The notes below the pieces were generated by a model, which was not told where the DNA came from, searched no databases, and saw only the letters and a program-made list of their open reading frames with translations. A DNA stretch of 35,506 bases from SAR324 cluster bacterium (lineage in GTDB: Bacteria; SAR324; NAC60-12): contig JADGAT010000054.1 in the NCBI GenBank assembly GCA_015231885.1, forward strand, positions 1 to 35,506, given 5' to 3'. Position numbers and translations under genes: made by a program. Shown here one piece after another: positions 23,172-31,880 of the stretch (its first letter is position 1; every line of letters starts with the position of its first letter).

Positions 23172-25193
23172 ATGGTTAATTTAGACTCATTGAATCCTCA
23201 ACAGCACAAAGCCGTTACGACCACTCACGGCCCTGTTTTATTGCTTGCAGGTGCCGGTAGTGGAAAAACGAGGGTAATTACCTACCGCATGGCTTATTTG
23301 ATCAAACAAAAAAAAATTCCTCCACAAAATATACTGGCCGTTACCTTTACCAACAAAGCCGCACTTGAAATGCAGGAACGCCTGGCTCAAATGCTGCGTG
23401 GCGCCCAAAAAAATATTCAAATCAGTACGTTCCACTCCCTCTGTGTCAAAATACTGCGAAAATATATCACCCATTTGGGATACCGTGCTAATTTTACGAT
23501 TTATGATGCTCATGATCAGCAGGCTGTCATCAAAGGAATCATTGAAGAGCATGGCTACAATGACACGGGATTGATTGATGTCAAATCAGCTCACTGGTCT
23601 ATAGGGCAAGCCAAAACATGGGGAAAGACGCCAAACGATTTTTTAATACAAAAACACGCAATGCGAGAAGTGCTGATTGGCCGGATCTTTCAAGAGTACC
23701 AACGAATTTTAAAGGGGTGTAATGCCATTGACTTCGATGATATTCTCAACTTGACCCTACAACTCATGGACGAGTATCCTGGTGAGATAGAGGATTTGTA
23801 TCAGCAATATCGCTTCATCATGGTCGATGAATACCAGGATACCAATCGAACACAATATCTTTTACTGAAACATCTGGCAAAACGCCATCGCAACCTTTGT
23901 GTAGTGGGCGACGATGATCAATCCATTTATGGTTGGAGAGGAGCAGATATTAACAACATTCTTGATTTTGAGAAAGATTTTCCAGAAGTTCAAATCATCA
24001 AACTCGAACAAAATTATCGTTCCACGACCACCATTTTATCGGCAGCCAACCAAGTGATTCAAAACAATCCAGACCGCATGCCAAAAAGTCTGTGGTCTCA
24101 GCAAACTGGAGGAAAAAATATAGGCTGGATCGTTGGCGATGATGAGTCCGAAGAAATGAAAAAAGTTGTGGATCAAATTCGTCTGCAAATACTGCGAACC
24201 AAAAGTAAATATAAAGACTTTTCAATACTGTACCGCTCCAATTATCAATCTCGCATCATTGAAGAGACACTGCGTGAAGGAGGAATTCCCTATAATATTA
24301 TTGGCGGAACTAATTTTTATGAGCGGAAAGAAGTCAAAGATGCGATTGCCTATTTACGTGTCATTCAAAATCAAAACGATGAAGTCAATATCCACAGAAT
24401 TGTTAACTTCCCCAGGCGGGGAATTGGAAAAACCTCTCTGATTCATGCCAACACCTATTGTCATCTGCTCCACAAATCTCTTTTTCAGGTGATGAAAAAT
24501 GCCACAGGTTGTTCAAAAATATCTTCTCAAGCGGCCGAATCTATGGAATCGTTTGTTGCTCTGATATCCAAGTACCGACAACGTTTCAAAACGGAATCCC
24601 TTGACCAAACATTCGAACAGTTACTGGAAGAAATTGGATTCATCCGTGCACTTGAAAAAGAGAACACGGATCGTAAAACCAAGGAACGCCGACTCACCTG
24701 CATACACGAACTGATACAGTCTGTACACCGATACACATTGGATAATCCTGAAAAAAAACTGCAAGATTATCTGGAACGCGTTATGCTGTTCAGCCGAGAT
24801 GACAATTCTTCAGAAAATAACAAAAACATGGTCACTCTGATGACTCTCCACAGCGCCAAAGGCTTAGAATTTCCCTACGTGTTCATGGTAGGGATGGCAG
24901 AAGGGTTATTGCCTAACAAACGAGCTCTTGAAGAAAAAGGAGAAAGCGAAGAACGCAGGCTGTGCTACGTTGGAATCACTCGTGCCAAAAAAGAGCTGAC
25001 ATTTTCTATGGCGAAAATACGACGGCAATACAAAGAACAGATTCATCAGGAACCGTCTCGATTTCTAGCTGAAATTGAGCCCAAACTGTTCTCCATTGCA
25101 ATTCACGGTCAGCAAACAGAGGAAGAGAAACAAGAAAAATCCCAGCATGCCCGCTCCGCATTTTTCTCTCAAATCCGGCAGGCACGGGGATGA
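23172..25193 (+). CDS. rep: Rep-like UvrD-family ATP-dependent 3'-5' DNA helicase
   Basis: 673 residues, the same length as E. coli Rep. Walker A GAGSGKT is at 27-33, motif II is VDEYQDTN and motif III is GDDDQSIYGWRGAD. Motif IV is EQNYRST, motif V TLHSAKGLEFPYVFMVG and motif VI RRLCYVGITRAKKELTF. The C-terminal half shows QYKEQIHQEPSRFL, closer to Rep than UvrD or PcrA. It unwinds DNA at stalled forks and displaces proteins. A 205-bp gap with no clear gene lies upstream. ybeY follows with a 3-base gap. Confidence 0.9.
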   Translation: MVNLDSLNPQQHKAVTTTHGPVLLLAGAGSGKTRVITYRMAYLIKQKKIPPQNILAVTFTNKAALEMQERLAQMLRGAQKNIQISTFHSLCVKILRKYITHLGYRANFTIYDAHDQQAVIKGIIEEHGYNDTGLIDVKSAHWSIGQAKTWGKTPNDFLIQKHAMREVLIGRIFQEYQRILKGCNAIDFDDILNLTLQLMDEYPGEIEDLYQQYRFIMVDEYQDTNRTQYLLLKHLAKRHRNLCVVGDDDQSIYGWRGADINNILDFEKDFPEVQIIKLEQNYRSTTTILSAANQVIQNNPDRMPKSLWSQQTGGKNIGWIVGDDESEEMKKVVDQIRLQILRTKSKYKDFSILYRSNYQSRIIEETLREGGIPYNIIGGTNFYERKEVKDAIAYLRVIQNQNDEVNIHRIVNFPRRGIGKTSLIHANTYCHLLHKSLFQVMKNATGCSKISSQAAESMESFVALISKYRQRFKTESLDQTFEQLLEEIGFIRALEKENTDRKTKERRLTCIHELIQSVHRYTLDNPEKKLQDYLERVMLFSRDDNSSENNKNMVTLMTLHSAKGLEFPYVFMVGMAEGLLPNKRALEEKGESEERRLCYVGITRAKKELTFSMAKIRRQYKEQIHQEPSRFLAEIEPKLFSIAIHGQQTEEEKQEKSQHARSAFFSQIRQARG

Positions 25194-25196
25194 ATT

Positions 25197-25661
25197 ATGA
25201 ACAATGCTCCGATGGACATTTCTTGGGCAGATAGCTGCGAGCCTCCTCTCTCTACAGAGGAAATCAGGGAGCACATACAAGAATTTCTTCAAATACTCGG
25301 CCACTCAGACCGCCAGATTTCTCTTTATTTTACCAACGACATGGAAATACAGGAATTCAACTCACGTTACCGCAATCAAAATAAGCCCACAGATGTCCTT
25401 TCCTGGTCCTATTGGGAGAATGATCCCAACTCGGAAATATTGGGGGAAATCGTCATCTCTGTTGATCAAGTGCAAAAGCAGGCAGACACCAATCATTGGC
25501 CAGAAAGCACAGAGCTGATTCGTCTGCTTGCGCACGGTTGTGCCCACTTAGTCGGCTATGATCATGAAATTTCTTTAGAGGAAGAAAAGAAAATGCTACT
25601 GATGGAAATCAAGATGTTGGGAGCCGTTGGACTGGATAACATTTACGAAATGGATAAATGA
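25197..25661 (+). CDS. ybeY: Endoribonuclease YbeY (16S rRNA maturation and quality control)
   Basis: 154 residues. LAHGCAHLVGYDH holds the three zinc-binding histidines (113, 117, 123) of the YbeY signature. Upstream, PTDVLSW and ILGEIVISVD are also conserved. YbeY acts in 16S rRNA 3' end maturation and ribosome quality control. The motif's usual L before the second His is A here (C-A-H for T-L-H), a mild deviation. Closely coupled to rep. The usual phoH/corC neighbours are absent, although dgkA, another gene often seen with ybeY, follows the next gene. Confidence 0.93.
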   Translation: MNNAPMDISWADSCEPPLSTEEIREHIQEFLQILGHSDRQISLYFTNDMEIQEFNSRYRNQNKPTDVLSWSYWENDPNSEILGEIVISVDQVQKQADTNHWPESTELIRLLAHGCAHLVGYDHEISLEEEKKMLLMEIKMLGAVGLDNIYEMDK

Positions 25662-25751
25662 TCTGGCAACCGCTGTTCAAAAAGGATATATTCATTTATC
25701 ATCAAGAAAGACTCAACCACTCAAGACCCATGAGAGGAGCATCAACCTATT

Positions 25752-26177
25752 ATGCCACCAATGTTAGAAGAGCGAAATGTTTTGATTGTTGACGATTCGG
25801 CTCAGTTGAGAAAAATTTTGTCAAAAATCGTGCGTGATGCAGGATGTACATCGATTCGACAAGCAGGAGACGGCATACAGGCACTTGCAGAATTGAAAGA
25901 ATCGAAATTTAAAAATGCTCCTGTCGATTTGATTTTACTGGATTGGAATATGCCCAACATGAGTGGTTTGGAGTTTTTAAAAAAAATACGTGAGAATCCG
26001 GATCACAAAGAAACTTCTGTGATTATGATTACTGCAGAAGCCCAGAGAGAAAACATCATTGATGCCGTCAAAGCAGGAGTGAACAGCTATATTGTCAAAC
26101 CATTCTCCGAAGAAACGGTACTCGGCAAACTCAAAAGTTTAATTGCATCTGAAAACAAACAAAAAAATAAACAATGA
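25752..26177 (+). CDS. CheY-like single-domain response regulator
   Basis: 141 residues, one receiver domain. The acidic pair is D14-D15, phosphoacceptor Asp64 (LLDWNMP), Thr94 (ITA) and Lys116 (VKPF), all in place. IVKPFSEETV at the end is typical. There is no output domain, so it would act by protein contacts as CheY does, or in a phosphorelay. A GAGAGGAG purine run lies about 10 bases before the ATG. The dgkA start overlaps its stop (ATGA). No kinase is adjacent; the sensor kinase 2.8 kb downstream is a possible but unproven partner. Confidence 0.92.
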   Translation: MPPMLEERNVLIVDDSAQLRKILSKIVRDAGCTSIRQAGDGIQALAELKESKFKNAPVDLILLDWNMPNMSGLEFLKKIRENPDHKETSVIMITAEAQRENIIDAVKAGVNSYIVKPFSEETVLGKLKSLIASENKQKNKQ

Positions 26178-26572
26178 ATTCTTCTGAACCTGAAAAACCA
26201 TTTCAGGCCAGCGGTTTAACACGAATTTGGAATGCCTGCTTTTATTCATTGGATGGACTCAAAGCAGCATTTCAATCTGAAGCAGCATTTCGGCAAGAAG
26301 CCGTCCTTTGCTGCATCCTGGTTCCTCTGGCATTTTTTATACCTGTTAGCATATCGATGCGTGCTTTAATGATCAGCAGTGTTCTTTTGGTATTGATCGT
26401 GGAAATATTGAATTCCTCCATTGAGGCAGTCGTTGATCGTATTTCTCTGGAAAAGCATCCTCTGGCAAAACGGGCAAAAGACATGGGAAGTGCCGCTGTT
26501 TTTTTGAGCATGATCCATTTGACTGGAGTCTGGGGATTTGGAACCTATGAATTACTCTCCCGCACACCATAA
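26174..26572 (+). CDS. dgkA: Diacylglycerol kinase
   Basis: 132 residues, with three predicted membrane helices. The N-terminal W-N-A-C-x-Y-S-L-D-G-L-K-A-A-F amphipathic segment and the EILNSSIEAVVDR motif (catalytic Glu region) are DgkA hallmarks. A-K-D-M-G-S-A-A-V follows. The enzyme phosphorylates diacylglycerol in the inner membrane to recycle lipid. Its start overlaps the response-regulator stop, an unusual pairing. A 260-bp gap with a MITE-like element follows. Confidence 0.94.
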   Translation: MNSSEPEKPFQASGLTRIWNACFYSLDGLKAAFQSEAAFRQEAVLCCILVPLAFFIPVSISMRALMISSVLLVLIVEILNSSIEAVVDRISLEKHPLAKRAKDMGSAAVFLSMIHLTGVWGFGTYELLSRTP

Positions 26573-26640
26573 AAGTTGATACGATGAATGGAAGAGATTG
26601 AATCCTTTCCTCAGGAATGGTATTTTTGAACTCAATCTAC

Positions 26641-26803
26641 TTAGGAATGCTCAAACAATAACTTAGCAAATCTACTTGTCTTTTCAACGATCTTCTGCGT
26701 TGCTTTATCGGTTACATAGCAAGCTATGAGACCGATAAAACTTCTTGAATCTCGATGAAAATCCTGTGTAACTTTCGCATGTTATTATTTTCGCCTTCCT
26801 TAA
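26641..26803. mobile_element. MITE-like palindromic element, about 160 bp
   Basis: The two ends are imperfect inverted repeats (AGGAATGCTC...AATAACTTAGC at left; the reverse complement of the right end reads AGGAAGGCG...AATAACATGC). The centre is a near-perfect hairpin: 26704-26712 pairs with 26731-26739, and 26715-26720 pairs with 26723-26728. The intervening arms also pair loosely (TTTTCAACGAT against ATCGATGAAAA-like sequence). No coding potential. A solo left end is present at 11578. This fits a non-autonomous, hairpin-forming repeat; its mobilising transposase is not identified. Confidence 0.7.
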
Positions 26804-26833
26804 AACCAATAAATTTTACTAAAATGGAATTAT

Positions 26834-27418
26834 ATGAGTGAAGAAAAACAAGAAGAAAATCTAGAGATGATGGGATTGGCCTCTAAGGCTTTAAAATCAA
26901 GAACTATCATCATTTCCTCTCAGGTCAATGGAGAGCTAGCCAACAAAGTATTAAACCAACTAACCATTTTAGAGCAGGAGGATCCAGAAAAAGAGATCAC
27001 CGTTTTCATTAATTGTCCAGGAGGCGAGGTATTTTCAGGATTTGCTATTTATGACATGCTCCAATTCATCAGCTGCCCCGTCACAACGATAGTTGCAGGA
27101 TTTGCAGCTAGTATGGGATCTATTTTGAGTCTGGCAGCCAGTGAAGGACGTCGCTTTTCATTTCCAAGATCAAAAATTATGATTCATCAGCCTTTACTGA
27201 TGGGATACCAGGGACGCGCCACTGATTGTGAAATCCAGGCCAAAGAAATCTTAAAAACACGGGATTTGATCATCGATATTTACTGCAATGCCTCTGGAAA
27301 AACGTATGAAGCAATCAAAGCAGCCATTGACCGTGACAACTGGTTTACAGCAGCAGAAGCATTAGAGTTTGGATTATTGGATCGTGTGATTTCGTCTCGT
27401 GCAGAATTGGAAAAGTAA
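26834..27418 (+). CDS. clpP: ATP-dependent Clp protease proteolytic subunit-like protein
   Basis: 194 residues. The serine protease triad is Ser93 in GFAASMGS, His118 in MIHQP and Asp168 in DRDNW, with spacing as in E. coli ClpP. VFINCPGGEVFSG and DRDNWFTAAEALEFGLLD are conserved ClpP segments. No long propeptide is present; the leader before the first strand is only about 20 residues. It forms a barrel that degrades proteins fed by ClpX/ClpA-type unfoldases. None of clpX, tig or lon is adjacent, so this may be an extra paralogue. Its last 45 bases overlap lnt on the other strand. Confidence 0.93.
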   Translation: MSEEKQEENLEMMGLASKALKSRTIIISSQVNGELANKVLNQLTILEQEDPEKEITVFINCPGGEVFSGFAIYDMLQFISCPVTTIVAGFAASMGSILSLAASEGRRFSFPRSKIMIHQPLLMGYQGRATDCEIQAKEILKTRDLIIDIYCNASGKTYEAIKAAIDRDNWFTAAEALEFGLLDRVISSRAELEK

Positions 27419-28984
27419 AAAAATAGAAAAATACCCTCCCATCAACCCGAAACACGGCCATATTCCATATAAGACATACCAGTTTTGACAGGACTTGGGT
27501 TTTACCAGTACAGTAGTGGGTTTGTCAATTTGTTGAACCCTGATTTCTGTCGAATCAACTTGGATATGTGCCGTTTTTCCTCCATTTCCGACCAAAATGA
27601 TGTCCCTGCCTGCTTCAACAGCCCTCAGGGTTGCCAAACGCAACTGATGCTGTGCCGCCCATCGATTCAACCACTGCCCATTAGAAATCCCAACCAAAAA
27701 CTGGCTGCCCTCTTGAACAGAAGCGCGGATCATACGAGAAAAAATCGTTTCAAAGCAGATAAATATCCCAAAAGGGGTTTCTTTCCAATGAAAAATACCC
27801 GTTTTGCTGCCTCTTGCGTAATCAGGCACTTGCGGCAAAATACTATGCGGGATGAGCCGCTTCCAACCAGCAGGAACATACTCCGCAAATGGAACTAACT
27901 GACGCTTATCATATCTCTCAAACTCAAAATATTGGTGATAGACTAAGTAAGCCGAATTGAAATACTGAGGAGTTACCTTTGCTTGACTCTGCTGGCCAGA
28001 CACGGTGGATTTCTGTCCATTCGAACCTAGAATTAAGTCCGCTTTTGCTTTTGAAAAAGCATGAAAGAGAGTTACCAGGTTTTTCCCGCGTTCGATGATG
28101 CCGGGATATGCGTTTTCCGGCCATATGACTAGTGAAACCTTGTCTACCAGTGCCTGATTAACGGAATTCCGCAGGTAATTTTGCAAAATATTCCTGAGCA
28201 TGCCCGGATTATTAAGATTGCCAATGGAGACATCATTAGGAACCAATAGGACAGGAACGTTTTTGGAAGAACGGTTATTGTGACCCGTATTTTGATTTTC
28301 TGTGAACAACTGAGTTGGATAAGAAAGAATGAAAGCCCCTAGAATTGAAGTGACAAGCACTAGAATTAAAAAAGATGTCTCACCTTTGGTTCGAAGTGAC
28401 ACAAAAAATATGATCCGAAAATTCACCAACAGGCTTGCCAATGAAGCTGCTACTGCCGTCATCAAAAAAGTCAACCCGAGTCCTCCAAAATGACTGACTA
28501 CCCACAGTCCCCATTTTCCAAGAGACTGGGAAGCCGCCATAGTAGCCCAGGGAACCCCACCAAATGGAACATATTCCAACAACCCTTCCTGCACTGTAAA
28601 CAGAATGGGGAAGCTCAGATACGGAGAAAACTTAACATGCTGCAGCAAACTGCACAATAACAACACCAAGGCAGGGAAACACGCCAGCAAACCAACCGTT
28701 CCCAGTGAAAAGAGTGCCGTGCGAAATACAGATAAACCAGCTTTGATATATAAAGTTTCGGGCAACCAGTAAAAAAGAGAACCGTACCAGAGACATCCGA
28801 TCGTCCAGCCTCTCAAAAACCAACAGAAGGTATTCTTGAATAACAGAGATTGAGAAGAACAACCAAACAATGTCAAAACAGGAGTCCAGGCGATCCAGCC
28901 TAGAAGAGAAACCGAAGAAATCTGAAAAGGCAGACAGAGAAAAAGAGACGACAGAAGTAAACAAAATACTGATGAAACCATCAT
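27374..28984 (-). CDS. lnt: Apolipoprotein N-acyltransferase
   Basis: 536 residues, inner membrane. Six or more hydrophobic helices fill roughly 1-240, with PFGGVPWATMAASQS before the carbon-nitrogen hydrolase domain. The catalytic triad of Lnt is seen as Glu in WPENAYPG, Lys in DKRQLVPFAEYVP and Cys in ICFETIF. NGQWLNRWAAQHQLRLATLRAVEAGR is a further signature (normally N-D-x-W-F). It transfers an acyl chain to the N-terminal Cys of lipoproteins. Its ATG overlaps the sensor-kinase stop (ATGA), which is unusual for lnt, usually with ybeX/corC. Confidence 0.94.
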   Translation of the reverse strand: MMVSSVFCLLLSSLFLCLPFQISSVSLLGWIAWTPVLTLFGCSSQSLLFKNTFCWFLRGWTIGCLWYGSLFYWLPETLYIKAGLSVFRTALFSLGTVGLLACFPALVLLLCSLLQHVKFSPYLSFPILFTVQEGLLEYVPFGGVPWATMAASQSLGKWGLWVVSHFGGLGLTFLMTAVAASLASLLVNFRIIFFVSLRTKGETSFLILVLVTSILGAFILSYPTQLFTENQNTGHNNRSSKNVPVLLVPNDVSIGNLNNPGMLRNILQNYLRNSVNQALVDKVSLVIWPENAYPGIIERGKNLVTLFHAFSKAKADLILGSNGQKSTVSGQQSQAKVTPQYFNSAYLVYHQYFEFERYDKRQLVPFAEYVPAGWKRLIPHSILPQVPDYARGSKTGIFHWKETPFGIFICFETIFSRMIRASVQEGSQFLVGISNGQWLNRWAAQHQLRLATLRAVEAGRDIILVGNGGKTAHIQVDSTEIRVQQIDKPTTVLVKPKSCQNWYVLYGIWPCFGLMGGYFSIFLLFQFCTRRNHTIQ

Positions 28985-31869
28985 GAAGTACTTGCAGCCG
29001 CAGGGGCGTCCAGACGCATGGGAAGGATTACACTAAAGGTGGAACCTTCACCCATTTCACTTGTCACAGAGACTTCTCCTCCAAGCAACCGGGTCATGCT
29101 CTTAACCAGTGCTAATCCCAACCCGGTTCCTTCATGACCTCGAGTTTCAGAGCCATCGACCTGACGGAAGGTTTCAAAAATCGTATCCAATTGGGATTTA
29201 GGAATGCCGCAGCCTGTATCTTTTACATCAATTTTGACCATCCCGTCCTGCAAAGAAGTCTCCACTTCAATCGAACCTTGTTCTGTAAATTTGACAGAAT
29301 TTCCCAGCAAATTGATCATGATTTGACGGATTTTATCCTGATCCGAACAACAATCGGCCAAGTCACCATTCATCTGCAGTTTCAATTCAATGGGTTTATT
29401 GGCAACCAACGCTTCCATCAATCTTAAAACTTCCTGTAACAATTCCCCAAGATGGAAGGGCAACACATTGATTTGCATTTTCCTGGCTTCGATCTTGGAC
29501 AAATCTAAAATGGAATTGATCAGTTCCAACAGGTGCTTCCCACTTTTGTGTACACGCATCAATCGGTCATGCTGATATTCTGTTAGGGGATTTTCTTCAT
29601 CCACATCTAATAATGCCTCAGCAAATCCAATAATCGCATTGAGAGGAGTTCTTAATTCATGGGACATACTGGCCAAAAACTCGCTCTTCATTTTGGTAGC
29701 GGCTTCCAGTTCTAAATTTGCTGCCTGCAAAATTTCCTGTTGGGTCTGTACCGTCAAAAAAGTCATGGCATTCTGGATAGAAACGGCTAACTGGGGGACG
29801 GTATTTTCAATAAAGCGCAAATTCGCTTCACTGAAAGGAGCAACACTGGCCAGCAGCAGAACACCAAGGCATTGTTGCTGAAATACCAGGGGATATCCAG
29901 CAATGACAGCAGGATAACTGGAAACTCCTCCTAAATGAAAGCTGCGCCCCTGCTCTTTGGAAGGATTACGGATAATCACAGGCTCTTGAGTTTGGAAAAT
30001 GTGAGTTGGCAATCCGTGCACCTGATAAAACTGATCTTCAATCACTCCTTCATCCACGGTATAGTGATGCTTTAGTTGCAACTGGTGGTCCTCCAGATCA
30101 TCCAAATACAAAATGCCTAATTGAGAATTAGTGGTTCTGACCAATGTTTCTAAAGCTGCTTCCAGAATAGCGGTAATTTCCAACGAATTGATGGCTTTGG
30201 CAATAGACGTTTGAGCCTGATCGAGTTCCACCTGATCCAGCAGCGCCTTATTCTGTTCTTCCAATTGCTCCAGCATTTTTTGCTGGCTGCTCCCCTCTGC
30301 CTCAAGCCTGAGAACCAATTCTTTTCGTGCCTGCTGGTTAAGACGTTCTTGTGTCGCATTTTTCCAATGCAGCACCAATCCTAAATACTGATTATCCGCA
30401 TCAAAAAGCGGACTGAAGGTAACTTCGATTGTCTGATCTCCAATGCTGATATCAGTAGTAGGCGGCAGATTATAAGGAGTCGATAGTTGTCTTGGTTCGA
30501 TGGCCGCCGATTCGAGTAAAAAATCGATTCCTTTCCCCAACATTTGTTCTGGCTCTGCAGGCAGGAAATCCGTCAAACGTTTCAGTTCTCTGAGTGCTGC
30601 GGGATTCAGATAGACCAACTCTCGATCTGGAGTGGCCAGCATAACCGGGAAAGGCGAGTTGTCCAAAATCTGACGACCTCGATAGGCATCTTTGGTTCGC
30701 TCCTGGATGGCAAACAGCATTTCTTCAAATTCATGAGCCAGCTCACCGACTTCATCCTGTGTTGTCACGCCAATATGTCCAAAAAAGTCCTCATTTTTTA
30801 CATTGCGAACCGCATCTCGCAGTTCCTGCAATGGCACAACGACCCTTTTTCCCAAAAACAAAGAAAGTAAAAAGCCTAATAAAAAGATACCAAGGGGAAC
30901 CGCCAATAATAAAATACGCCATTGTTCAAACTGTGTCTGCAGAATTTTATTATTCTCTTTGGCAAAATCTGATTGCCATTGTACGATTAAATTGACCGTT
31001 TCCTCGATATCTTTTACCATCGGAATCGTGCGAGTTTCCATTTTGTAGCGTGCAATATTCCAGGATGACTGGGTACGCGCCTGAAATAAGTCATCTGCCA
31101 GTGACTCTATCAGTTCCTGATTTTTTTGAAATTGCCTGAAGTGAGACTGCTGCTGCTTCGTAAAGGAGGAATTGGTCCCCTGAAGATCCAGCAAGAAACG
31201 ATTACTGTCTGCCCAACTTTCTCGAAACTGATCCCAGTCACTTTTTTGAGCATCTGATACATAGCTATGCAAACTAGCCGTAGAGGCCCATAGTGAACCC
31301 CGCAGCTCTGTCAAAATTTGGAGAACTGTTTGATTATCAGCCGATTGTGAGATTTGCTCCTGCACAATCATTTTCAGGTTCTTGTGCATCGTATCAAAAG
31401 CAGGCCTCAATTTTTCCGTGAATATTTGTTGTGCAGGAATATTCCCAGGTGTGTGGGCAATCTGCTCGATTTCCTTCTGCAGCTTCTCCAGTTCAAGTAA
31501 AGGCAGGCGGATGTCATAAAATCGGCGCACTTCCTCAGCGCGATTCAGCTTATATTGACTGTCATTATATAGTGATTTTAATTGATCCAAAATGGGCTTG
31601 ATTTCATTTTCCCAGGCAGCTTGTCTTTCTTTTTTAAACGATTCGGCACCAAACAACACCCAACCCCGTTGGGCTGCCAAAGAATGGTTGATCCCATTCA
31701 TCAACTGCACCCAGCCCAAGGCAATCGGTTGTTGGTGTTCAATCAACTGATCGGTTAACAGGCTTTGATCACGGAATTGGAAATATAGAACAAGATAGCC
31801 AATCAAAGGGATTGCAGAAATAATATAAAACACAACCAGAATTTTCGTGCGGATGCGATTGGGCAACAT
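28981..31869 (-). CDS. Multidomain membrane sensor histidine kinase (helical sensor-HAMP-PAS-GAF-HisKA-HATPase)
   Basis: 962 residues. TM1 is about 9-29; a long helical periplasmic segment (about 30-315) with QRGWVLFGAES is CHASE3/4HB-like; TM2 is about 318-340. HAMP (about 340-395), PAS (about 405-520), a coiled coil (LEQLEEQNKALLDQVE), GAF (about 565-700), then HisKA with MSHELRTPLN (His737) and HATPase_c with N, G1 (DTGCGIP) and G2 (GTGLGLAL) boxes. No receiver domain follows, so its partner is elsewhere. Translationally coupled to lnt downstream and 11 bp after the recombinase gene. Confidence 0.93.
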   Translation of the reverse strand: MLPNRIRTKILVVFYIISAIPLIGYLVLYFQFRDQSLLTDQLIEHQQPIALGWVQLMNGINHSLAAQRGWVLFGAESFKKERQAAWENEIKPILDQLKSLYNDSQYKLNRAEEVRRFYDIRLPLLELEKLQKEIEQIAHTPGNIPAQQIFTEKLRPAFDTMHKNLKMIVQEQISQSADNQTVLQILTELRGSLWASTASLHSYVSDAQKSDWDQFRESWADSNRFLLDLQGTNSSFTKQQQSHFRQFQKNQELIESLADDLFQARTQSSWNIARYKMETRTIPMVKDIEETVNLIVQWQSDFAKENNKILQTQFEQWRILLLAVPLGIFLLGFLLSLFLGKRVVVPLQELRDAVRNVKNEDFFGHIGVTTQDEVGELAHEFEEMLFAIQERTKDAYRGRQILDNSPFPVMLATPDRELVYLNPAALRELKRLTDFLPAEPEQMLGKGIDFLLESAAIEPRQLSTPYNLPPTTDISIGDQTIEVTFSPLFDADNQYLGLVLHWKNATQERLNQQARKELVLRLEAEGSSQQKMLEQLEEQNKALLDQVELDQAQTSIAKAINSLEITAILEAALETLVRTTNSQLGILYLDDLEDHQLQLKHHYTVDEGVIEDQFYQVHGLPTHIFQTQEPVIIRNPSKEQGRSFHLGGVSSYPAVIAGYPLVFQQQCLGVLLLASVAPFSEANLRFIENTVPQLAVSIQNAMTFLTVQTQQEILQAANLELEAATKMKSEFLASMSHELRTPLNAIIGFAEALLDVDEENPLTEYQHDRLMRVHKSGKHLLELINSILDLSKIEARKMQINVLPFHLGELLQEVLRLMEALVANKPIELKLQMNGDLADCCSDQDKIRQIMINLLGNSVKFTEQGSIEVETSLQDGMVKIDVKDTGCGIPKSQLDTIFETFRQVDGSETRGHEGTGLGLALVKSMTRLLGGEVSVTSEMGEGSTFSVILPMRLDAPAAASTS

Positions 31870-31880
31870 AAGTCTTATCC

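Noticed and set aside
26600..26632. Possible terminator after dgkA (TTCCTCAGGAA)
   Set aside because: The stem has only four pairs and the following T-run is interrupted, so it was not called.
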